7,902 bases of DNA. It comes from DASYAN01 sp036501345 (GTDB lineage: Bacteria; Chloroflexota; Ktedonobacteria; Ktedonobacterales; Ktedonobacteraceae). The stretch is taken from positions 1-7,902 of the forward strand of contig DASYAN010000500.1 of the NCBI GenBank assembly GCA_036501345.1, written 5' to 3'. A model generated the notes under the pieces. The model was not told the origin of the DNA. It did not search any database and saw only the letters and a list, made by a program, of their open reading frames with translations. The position numbers and the translations under genes are program-made. Shown here in pieces: positions 1 through 5,147 of the stretch. Every line of letters begins with the position of its first letter. Within the stretch, counting starts at the first letter, position 1.

Positions 1-570
1 CCTGATCTGCAGTGCTCGCTGCAAGAATGGCTCCGCTTTTCGATAGTTACCCTGCTTTTTATAGAGAATGGCAAGACCATTGAGCGGATAGGCTACATCA
101 GGGTGCTGTGGTCCAAGTACTCGCTCTCTAATCTGCAGTGCCCGCTGGTAGAGGGGCTCCGCCTCGGCATACTTGCCTTGTTCAGAGGAGAGATTGGCAA
201 GATTATTGAGCACAGAAGCTACATGAGAGTGCTTAGGTCCAAGTGCCTGCTCTCTAATTTGCAATGCTCGCTGCAAGAGCAGCTCCGCCTTTTCATATTT
301 GCCCAGATCTTTGTAGAGAATGGCAAGATTACTAAGCGAATAGGCCACATCAGGGTGCTTAGGTCCAAGTGACTGCTCTCTGATCTGCAATGCTCGCTGC
401 AAGAGCGGCTCCGCCTTTTCGTATTTGCCCTGCTCGAAGTAGAACATGGCAAGGCCATTGAGCAGCTCGGCTACATAGAGATGCTCAGGCCCGAGCATCT
501 GCTCCCCGAGCTGCAATGCTTGCTGGTAGAGCGGCTCTGCCTTCTCGTATTTGCCTCGTACTCTGTAGAG
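1..570 (-). repeat. 126-bp tandem coding repeats (TPR units)
   Basis: The TPR region is a tandem array with a 126-bp period (42 codons). Units two and three share long exact runs, for example a 21-bp identical block covering LLQRAL (ctcttgcagcgagcattgc, with flanking bases), as well as the LGPKH codons. Conservation at synonymous positions suggests recent duplication or gene conversion between units. The array continues past the left edge. Confidence 0.8.
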
Positions 571-771
571 ATTGGCAAGATCATGCAGCTCAGAGGCAGC
601 ATGGGAATGCTCAGATTCCGGTTCCTGCTCCCTGATCATCTGTTCTGGCAGAACCGTATGCTTGGGCCCCTCATCAGAAGAATAGAAGTGCTGATGAATT
701 TCATAGTATTCACCGATGATATGGCCCTGTATTGATTCTTCATCCTGTAGCTGATACTTGTTCTCGTTCAT
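1..771 (-). CDS. TPR-repeat protein, 5' part (C-terminus beyond window edge)
   Basis: The minus-strand frame is open for 257 codons from ATG at 771 to the left edge, so the C-terminus is missing. Residues 1-60 are a polar, acidic N-terminus without recognisable repeats (begins MNENKYQLQDEES). From about residue 61 there are tetratricopeptide repeats of the kinesin-light-chain type with an exact 42-residue period: the G-[KN]-Y-x-[KE]-A-E motif recurs at residues 73, 115, 157, 199 and 241, each followed by an L/FxQxALQ helix and LGPxH. Such repeats form a superhelical protein-binding scaffold, and the partner is unknown. In related bacteria these arrays often sit behind an NB-ARC ATPase, but none is visible here. 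No signal peptide or membrane segment is seen, so a cytoplasmic location is likely. There is only a weak GAGAG-like site before the ATG, and an in-frame stop lies about 60 nt upstream. The real-gene call rests on the periodicity. Confidence 0.85.
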   Translation of the reverse strand, partial: MNENKYQLQDEESIQGHIIGEYYEIHQHFYSSDEGPKHTVLPEQMIREQEPESEHSHAASELHDLANLYRVRGKYEKAEPLYQQALQLGEQMLGPEHLYVAELLNGLAMFYFEQGKYEKAEPLLQRALQIREQSLGPKHPDVAYSLSNLAILYKDLGKYEKAELLLQRALQIREQALGPKHSHVASVLNNLANLSSEQGKYAEAEPLYQRALQIRERVLGPQHPDVAYPLNGLAILYKKQGNYRKAEPFLQRALQIR

Positions 772-817
772 GCTCTCTGTAGGTGCTATGCTTGTTATCA
801 GTTTCTCTATAATAGCA

Positions 818-871
818 TACAAGCTCCTTATTAGCTACTCTATCTTTGCAGTTTTTTGGAGTGAGCTTGTA
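818..871. repeat. 9-bp inverted repeat upstream of the TPR gene
   Basis: TACAAGCTC at 818-826 is mirrored by GAGCTTGTA at 863-871, with 36 nt between. It lies in the 159-nt gap between purE and the TPR gene, both on the minus strand. It could be a spaced operator or a long-loop RNA stem, but there is no T-run to make it a terminator. A chance match is possible. Confidence 0.3.
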
Positions 872-930
872 GATAATAGGAAATGAGCACACAGAAAATT
901 GTATGGTTGCGAAGGCAGAGATCAGCACAT

Positions 931-1542
931 CTACGTATTTATAGTATAATCGTCGAGCTTCTTCTCTAGACCTTGGTTTTGCTTGAAAACACGATCTTTG
1001 CGCTTCTCTGCATATGTCAGCAAGCGCTGCTTAAGAGCAGGATCTGCGATTGCTAGTTCCTTGACGGCATGAATAGCAGCATTGACGGCACCAGCTTCAC
1101 CAATTGCCATTACCGCGACGGGTGCGCCTTCGGGCATCTGGACCATTGAGAGAAGTGCATCAACACCCTTGAGTGCTCCCAGGTCACGTGGAACACCAAT
1201 GACGGGTAGATCTGCACGCAGATCTGCGATATTACCGGGAAGATGGGCTGCACCACCTGCGCAGGCAATAATAACCTGTACAGACTCCGGCAAATTGTCT
1301 ATATGCTGTACCACCGTGCGCAAATCGCGGTGCACAGAATTGATCTGTACCAGACAAGCAATACCGAACTCGTATCTGAGCGTATCAACAGCCTTGATCA
1401 TCAGAGGCAGATCAGAGTCACTACCCATCGTGACCAATACCCTGGGCTGGCCTCTCGCAGCCGAACCAATGCCCTCAGGGGAAACGAGTACTCCATGTTC
1501 CTGCGATAGCTTTATAATCACTGCTTGCTCATCTATTGACAT
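931..1542 (-). CDS. purE: PurE-family N5-carboxyaminoimidazole ribonucleotide mutase (atypical)
   Basis: The product is 203 residues. PurE normally interconverts N5-CAIR and CAIR in cytoplasmic de novo purine synthesis. Family signatures are VLVTMGSDSDLP (about residues 35-46, phosphate/ribose loop), NSVHRD (69-74, containing the catalytic His-Arg pair), IIACAGGAAHLPG (91-103), LPVIGVP, GVDALLSMVQMPEGAPVAVMAIG and GAVNAAIHAVKELA. It is longer than the usual 160-175 residues because of a roughly 33-residue N-terminal extension and a charged C-terminal tail. The canonical SAHRTP loop reads SVHRDL, keeping Ser, His and Arg but changing the neighbours. No purK or other pur gene is adjacent. The start codon has no good Shine-Dalgarno: a GGAGG lies about 30 nt upstream, and a 6-bp hairpin intervenes. 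The fold assignment is firm; the exact role as housekeeping PurE or a divergent paralogue is less so. Confidence 0.9.
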   Translation of the reverse strand: MSIDEQAVIIKLSQEHGVLVSPEGIGSAARGQPRVLVTMGSDSDLPLMIKAVDTLRYEFGIACLVQINSVHRDLRTVVQHIDNLPESVQVIIACAGGAAHLPGNIADLRADLPVIGVPRDLGALKGVDALLSMVQMPEGAPVAVMAIGEAGAVNAAIHAVKELAIADPALKQRLLTYAEKRKDRVFKQNQGLEKKLDDYTINT

Positions 1543-1551
1543 CTGTCAGAT

Positions 1552-1568
1552 CGAGAGTGCTGCTCTCG
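1552..1568 (-). promoter_or_regulatory. Hairpin just upstream of the purE start codon
   Basis: CGAGAG-TGCTG-CTCTCG forms a 6-bp GC-rich stem with a 5-nt loop, 10 nt upstream of the purE ATG on the minus strand. It lies between a GGAGG sequence and the start codon. In the mRNA it could bring that distant GGAGG closer to the ATG, or block initiation. This is an inference from position only. Confidence 0.35.
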
Positions 1569-1618
1569 CCTCCTTCGCTTGTTTATCGTGCATGTAACGA
1601 CTGATATCTAGCACAGAT

Positions 1619-1647
1619 ATTCTAACATACTTAAGGGGAGACAGCAA
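1619..1647 (-). promoter_or_regulatory. Candidate purE promoter
   Basis: On the minus strand TTGCTG (1647-1642) is followed after exactly 17 nt by TAGAAT (1624-1619). The -10 matches consensus at 5/6 positions and the -35 at 3/6. It would give a leader of about 70 nt before the purE start. This is a pattern match only. Confidence 0.3.
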
Positions 1648-1910
1648 TCACACCTCTCACAGTCCCTGCTCAAAGATGTGGAGCGACCTTTGCTAGTACT
1701 CAGGTACTCCACTACCGTGCTTTTGGATCGGTTTCTTCGCATACCTCGTGTAGTCTATGAAGAGTCGTCAACCTCTTCGAGACTTAAATACTCAGGTATG
1801 TATCTACAAAGCTATTGCTATAGATATCTTGTGAATAGAGCAAGGATGTCACGTCCCATCAGAGATGAACGTGGGCGGTCATAGTCATTTAGGGAAAGGA
1901 ATTATTAGCA

Positions 1911-3656
1911 ATGCAGTCATTACCTGCAATCCACATACTATTACGTGCTCTTGAGGAAGAAGGTGTCACCCACATTTTTGGCGTTCCTGGTGGTCCCCTT
2001 GTGCCATTATTTGAGGCCCTTGCTGAAAGGCAGCGCATCCAACCTATTTTGACCAAGCATGAGGAAGGTGCTGCATTTATGGCTGATGGATATGCTCGTG
2101 TGCGGCAAGGATTGGGAGTTTGTTGTGCAACCAGTGGGCCAGGAGCAACAAATGCTTTAACTGGTATTGTCAGCGCTTATAGCGATTCAATCCCTGTAAT
2201 ACTTTTATCTGCTCAGGTCTCAACGAATGCATTTGGTAAAGGTGCATTGCAAGATAGCAGCAGTGGAAACTGGAATATCGATATTGTTGATGTATACCGA
2301 TCTGCCACTAAGCTCTCGCTTATGCTCCAGAATGCTCAACAAATGCCACATTTGGCACGTAGGATGATTCGAACGGCTCTTACTGGAAGGCCTGGTGCTG
2401 TTCATCTGAACCTCCCAGCAGATATTGTCAAGCAATCTGTGCCAGTTGAGCCACTACCAGTTACAAAGTATTATTCCCATGTTTCAGCCGCAGGAGACCA
2501 AGAAGCAATCCAGCAAGTAGCTCAAGTATTGAGTGCTGCAAGTATGCCTGCCTTGCTCGTGGGCCATGGCATTCATACTTCCGGCGCATGGTCATCTTTG
2601 CTTCGCGTTGCTGAAACACTCGATATTCCTGTCGCAACCACGCTCAAAGGCAAAAGTGCCTTTCCAGAACGGCATGCGCTCTCCCTAGGAGTTTTCGGAT
2701 TCGGTGGTCATCCTCTGGCGGACGAATACCTGCTCTCTGATGAAATCGATGTTCTGGTTATTGTTGGAACTAGTCTCGGAGAATTCCAAACGCATGGTTG
2801 GGAGCCAAAACTAGCACAGAATCGTACCATCATTCAGATTGACATTGATCCGCTAGAGATAGGCAAAAACTATCCCGTTGATATGAGTATTGTTGGTGAT
2901 GCTAAAGCTATCCTCGAAGCTCTTGCTGAAGCCGTCGCTCCTCCTGCTCAAGAGACACGATGGTATTCCCGCAATGTACTCCAGCAGATGCGTGCAAAGG
3001 TTGGCCGCTACTACGATGCTGAAGAGTTACAAGGTCAGGCCACGTTGCTCAAACCCCAGGCCCTTGTTGCAAAGATGAACGAAGTATTGCCTGATGAGAC
3101 TCTGGTCTTTGTTGATAATGGCAATAGTTTAAGTTGGATTGGTCAGTATTATGAAGCACGCCAGACTGGGACCGTCTTTTTCGCAACTAACGTTGCTTCT
3201 ATGGGTTTTGCAGTTGCTGCATCTATAGGTGGGAAGGTAGCAGCCCCTGATAAACCAGTTGTTGCCTTTGTTGGTGATGCGGCATTCGCTATGAATGGCA
3301 TGGAAGTTCATACAGCTGCAGATTACCAGATTCCTGTGATCTGGATTGTCCTAAATAATGGTGGGCATGGCATGGTGTATAACGGAGAAACGCTCCTGTG
3401 TGGAAGATCCTTTGCGACCGTTTTTCACAAACCACTCGATGTGAGTACCATTGCTCGTGGTTTAGGTGCGCAAGCATTCAAAGCCACGAACATGCAAGAG
3501 TTTGAAGACAGCCTCCGTCAGGCTCTTGAGGCGCGGGAGCCATGTGTGATTGATGCATTGGTGGATCTCGAAGAAATTCCTCGTTCATTGCAGCGACGTG
3601 CCGACACGCTAAGTGCCTTCTTTGGCAAGCAAAAAGTAACGGTGGAAAATGCGTAA
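1911..3656 (+). CDS. Thiamine-diphosphate-dependent enzyme, acetolactate synthase-like (possible 2-oxoacid decarboxylase or acyloin synthase)
   Basis: The product is 581 residues with the three-domain POX/AHAS layout. The PYR domain (about 1-170) has GVPGGPLVPLFEAL and HEEGAAFMADGYAR; E51 is at the catalytic-glutamate position. The central domain is about 195-340. The PP domain (about 375-545) has the cofactor motif GDA(455-457)-x24-NN(482-483), with D456 and N483 as expected Mg2+ ligands, then GMV (488-490). Departures from acetolactate synthase: GDA replaces GDG; GMV is followed by YNGE rather than QW, so the substrate-selecting Trp is absent; the central domain has GTSLGEFQTHGW where AHAS has a RFDDR-type motif; and no ilvN or ilvC is nearby. 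It probably decarboxylates a 2-oxo acid and may join the product to a second carbonyl. The start has AGGGAAAGGA 10 nt upstream. The superfamily is certain; the substrate is unknown. Confidence 0.93.
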   Translation: MQSLPAIHILLRALEEEGVTHIFGVPGGPLVPLFEALAERQRIQPILTKHEEGAAFMADGYARVRQGLGVCCATSGPGATNALTGIVSAYSDSIPVILLSAQVSTNAFGKGALQDSSSGNWNIDIVDVYRSATKLSLMLQNAQQMPHLARRMIRTALTGRPGAVHLNLPADIVKQSVPVEPLPVTKYYSHVSAAGDQEAIQQVAQVLSAASMPALLVGHGIHTSGAWSSLLRVAETLDIPVATTLKGKSAFPERHALSLGVFGFGGHPLADEYLLSDEIDVLVIVGTSLGEFQTHGWEPKLAQNRTIIQIDIDPLEIGKNYPVDMSIVGDAKAILEALAEAVAPPAQETRWYSRNVLQQMRAKVGRYYDAEELQGQATLLKPQALVAKMNEVLPDETLVFVDNGNSLSWIGQYYEARQTGTVFFATNVASMGFAVAASIGGKVAAPDKPVVAFVGDAAFAMNGMEVHTAADYQIPVIWIVLNNGGHGMVYNGETLLCGRSFATVFHKPLDVSTIARGLGAQAFKATNMQEFEDSLRQALEAREPCVIDALVDLEEIPRSLQRRADTLSAFFGKQKVTVENA

Positions 3657-3676
3657 AGAGTACCATTCCTTCCATG

Positions 3677-3682
3677 TATAAT
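3677..3682 (+). promoter_or_regulatory. Possible -10 element for the VOC gene
   Basis: A perfect TATAAT lies about 77 nt upstream of the VOC start, just after the ThDP gene stop. The sequence 17 nt further upstream (TAAAGA) matches the -35 consensus at only 3/6 positions. The VOC gene may have its own weak promoter here or be read through from upstream. Confidence 0.3.
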
Positions 3683-3708
3683 AACATTCTATCCATTCTC
3701 AAATCCCT

Positions 3709-3727
3709 AGCTCATGTTTGATGAGCT
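3709..3727 (+). other. Intergenic hairpin between the ThDP and VOC genes
   Basis: AGCTCAT-GTTTG-ATGAGCT is a perfect 7-bp stem with a 5-nt loop. It is followed by GAAAGCG rather than a T-run, so it is not a standard intrinsic terminator. It could protect or process the transcript between the two genes. Confidence 0.4.
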
Positions 3728-3758
3728 GAAAGCGATGTAGCACATAATGGGAGGAAAA

Positions 3759-4223
3759 ATGAAGCAGGTGATAGGCAAAGGAGTACTATCTTTGTTTAAG
3801 AAAATAGACCACATAAATATTGTTGTTTCGGACCTAGAAGCTGCAAAGAACTTTTTTTTAGCTCTAGGATTTACCATTGTAAAAAGACACTTCTTACAAG
3901 GAGAGTGGCTTGATAAGGCTATTAATTTACCTAATGTAATAGCAGAATATATAGCACTAGCCATTCCCGATACACAAACGAATCTTGAATTAATTAAGTT
4001 CTATAGACCTGAAGGAAGTAGAGATAGCCATATAAGTATGGCGAACCAAATTGGTTTTCGGCACATGGCTTTAGAGATAAAAGATATAGAGAGCGTTACT
4101 GCTCATTTGAAAAAGCAAGGGATAACATTCTTGAGTGACATCCAGACGGCTAGTAACCAGAAAAAATCTTGTTATTTCTTAGGACCAGAAGGAATCATTC
4201 TGGAATTAGCCGAATATCCCTGA
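3759..4223 (+). CDS. VOC superfamily (glyoxalase/bleomycin-resistance fold) protein
   Basis: The product is about 154 residues and made of two beta-alpha-beta-beta-beta modules. Counting from the ATG at 3759, the four metal-ligand positions of the fold are filled: H18 (in DHINIVV), E77 (in LELIKFY), H102 (in GFRHMALEI) and E149 (in IILELAEY). This is the H-E-H-E pattern of glyoxalase I-type enzymes and favours a divalent-metal lyase, isomerase or dioxygenase over a pure drug-binding protein; the substrate cannot be read off. The chosen ATG follows GGGAGG by 4 nt. An ATG at 3747 lacks a Shine-Dalgarno, and a TTG at 3792 follows AAAGGAG by 8 nt and remains possible. The gene is clearly AT-richer than its neighbours, with frequent ATA (Ile) and AGA (Arg) codons, which suggests separate acquisition. 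A strong terminator closes it. Confidence 0.88.
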   Translation: MKQVIGKGVLSLFKKIDHINIVVSDLEAAKNFFLALGFTIVKRHFLQGEWLDKAINLPNVIAEYIALAIPDTQTNLELIKFYRPEGSRDSHISMANQIGFRHMALEIKDIESVTAHLKKQGITFLSDIQTASNQKKSCYFLGPEGIILELAEYP

Positions 4224-4231
4224 AGGTTATC

Positions 4232-4277
4232 AGCCAGGAAAGCTCCTGCATCAATGTAGGAGCTTTCTTTCTTGGCT
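4232..4277 (+). terminator. Intrinsic terminator after the VOC gene
   Basis: A 13-bp stem (4238-4250 with 4255-4267, one G-U pair, TCAA tetraloop) begins 14 nt after the VOC stop and runs into a T-rich tract, CTTTCTTTCTT. An outer AGCCA/TGGCT pairing (4232-4236 with 4273-4277) extends it. This is a clear Rho-independent terminator on the plus strand. Confidence 0.85.
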
Positions 4278-4335
4278 TTCCTTCTTTGGAACCTGAACAT
4301 CGGAGCTCTTGAGTTATATTGCTGCAAACTACTAC

Positions 4336-4364
4336 TTGACAACCAATACAATAGATAATATAAT
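4336..4364 (+). promoter_or_regulatory. Perfect consensus sigma-70 promoter
   Basis: TTGACA (4336-4341), a 17-nt spacer and TATAAT (4359-4364) match the housekeeping consensus at all 12 positions with ideal spacing. Transcription would start near 4371. It lies after the VOC terminator and points at the YCII-family gene at 4591, implying a 5' leader of roughly 220 nt. No other gene is close enough downstream to be the target. Confidence 0.75.
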
Positions 4365-4375
4365 ACAAGCGTTCT

Positions 4376-4407
4376 TTATATAGTATATTCAGATATATAC
4401 TATATAA
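4376..4407 (+). promoter_or_regulatory. 13-bp perfect dyad next to the promoter start site (putative operator or 5' hairpin)
   Basis: 4376-4388 (T then TATATAGTATAT) is the exact reverse complement of 4395-4407, separated by 6 nt (TCAGAT). It begins about 5 nt after the predicted transcription start. As DNA it has the geometry of a repressor operator. As RNA it would be a 5'-terminal stem-loop of 13 A-U-rich pairs. Its position favours repression of the strong promoter, but no regulator gene is visible in the window. Confidence 0.6.
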
Positions 4408-4590
4408 GCTGAGCTTTATCTACTGACAGGGAATTCTGGCAATGTAATACGTTGATGAAGTTGTGATACTCTTCACACGTATGCCAACTATACAGGGACA
4501 GAAATTCTTCATAGGTAGTAGATATGCCATTATTTAGTTAAAAGCCACTTCTTGAGAGAAGAGAAGCAGGCTTGAAAGGAGCGTTATTGT
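4408..4590 (+). other. Predicted long 5' leader of the YCII gene
   Basis: About 180 nt without a supportable gene; the longest frame from an ATG is 18 codons at 4481 and has no ribosome-binding site. It contains two small hairpins: TGTGA/TCACA (4462-4466 with 4473-4477) and CTTCT-TGAG-AGAAG (4548-4561). The second lies about 14 nt upstream of the AAAGGAG ribosome-binding site. No known riboswitch core was recognised. Confidence 0.35.
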
Positions 4591-4902
4591 ATGTTGTATG
4601 CATTGATGTATACTCCCGGTTCTAACTGGTTACCAGGAAAAGCGATCACGGAGCAACCGCTACAAGAGCATGTCCAATACATGCTCAAACTAGACATGAA
4701 CGGTATATTAGTAATGGGAGGTCCGCTCGTGGATAATGCTGGCGGGCTCATTGTGATCAACGCTGATACCATAGAAGTTGCACAGGCAGTCATGCTCAAT
4801 GATCCGGCGATCACAAAGGGCATCTGTCGAGGAGAGGCACACCCCTGGTATCCCCTAATTAACAAGTATACAAACGAGAACCATATAACACAGGGCGTCT
4901 AA
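4591..4902 (+). CDS. YCII-related domain protein
   Basis: The product is 103 residues and matches the YCII-related family of small ferredoxin-like (alpha/beta) proteins. The pattern W-LPGK...EQPLQEHVQYMLKLDMNGILVMGGPLVDNAGGLIVINADTIE... followed by MLNDPAI and a final PWYPL is typical. H27 and D35, in the first helix and turn, correspond to the His-Asp pair proposed as an active site in the family. The biochemical role of these proteins is mostly unknown; some occur as accessory domains next to sigma factors or in ring-opening hydrolysis, and no such neighbour is present here. The start is well supported by AAAGGAG with 9-nt spacing. The gene stands alone, with a consensus promoter and dyad upstream and a hairpin downstream, which suggests a regulated single-gene unit. 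Confidence 0.85.
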   Translation: MLYALMYTPGSNWLPGKAITEQPLQEHVQYMLKLDMNGILVMGGPLVDNAGGLIVINADTIEVAQAVMLNDPAITKGICRGEAHPWYPLINKYTNENHITQGV

Positions 4903-4970
4903 TTGCCCATGTTTTCGTCCCAATTAGTGGCAATGCGCTTTGGTAGATTGAGAGCTTGAAGCTGTGAACT

Positions 4971-5014
4971 GGGTCACTGAGTAAGTCTCGGTGACCCCTC
5001 CTAGTATACTTTTT
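4971..5014 (+). terminator. Hairpin terminator between convergent genes
   Basis: GGGTCACTGAG (4971-4981) pairs with CTCGGTGACCC (4987-4997): 11 bp with one G-U pair and a TAAGT loop, GC-rich at its base. A T-run (TTTTT, 5010-5014) follows 12 nt later, further than usual. It sits between the plus-strand YCII gene and the minus-strand membrane-protein gene and may serve both directions. Confidence 0.6.
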
Positions 5015-5147
5015 GATGTTCTTCAAATACGCGTTTTGCTCGCGCTCTTCAGGAACTTGAAGACAGATCGATATGGCTGAGTCATTTCATTGCCCCTGCT
5101 ATATTGATCCCCTCCAGAAGACCTTTTGTAGGCTTATGTATAATTTG

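Larger units (their letters stand above)
1543..1910. other. Divergent intergenic region between purE and the ThDP enzyme gene
   Basis: This 368-nt region holds no convincing gene. A 68-codon plus-strand frame at 1678-1884 has no family resemblance or ribosome-binding site. Visible structure: the purE hairpin and promoter candidate; a short stem AGTAC-TCAG-GTACT at 1695-1708; a stem GAAGAG...CTCTTC at 1759-1778 with an 8-nt loop; and the direct repeat TACTCAGGTA at 1697-1706 and 1789-1798, 92 bp apart. I saw no T-box motif (AGGGTGGNACCGCG) or other riboswitch core, and no strong sigma-70 promoter for the plus-strand gene. Confidence 0.5.

Noticed and set aside
1..570. Regular repeats as a possible CRISPR array
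   Set aside because: The period is 126 bp, the repeats are contiguous and translate as 42-residue TPR units; no spacers and no cas genes.
103..735. Several frames of 80-90 codons on both strands across the TPR region
   Set aside because: Their repeats simply mirror the 126-bp TPR periodicity; only the minus-strand frame reads as authentic TPR motifs.
740..928. 62-codon minus-strand frame between purE and the TPR gene
   Set aside because: No ribosome-binding site, no family resemblance, and it overlaps the TPR gene start in another frame; likely non-coding.
1082..1597. 171-codon plus-strand frame opposite purE
   Set aside because: Antisense shadow of a gene with clear PurE motifs; its Ser/Thr/Pro/Arg-rich composition is typical of shadow frames.
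1678..1884. 68-codon plus-strand frame before the ThDP gene
   Set aside because: No Shine-Dalgarno, no recognisable motif, odd Arg/Ser/Tyr composition; more likely leader sequence.
1543..1910. T-box or other riboswitch upstream of the acetolactate synthase-like gene
   Set aside because: No AGGGTGGNACCGCG T-box core, no terminator/antiterminator pair, no TPP-riboswitch CTGAGA motif.
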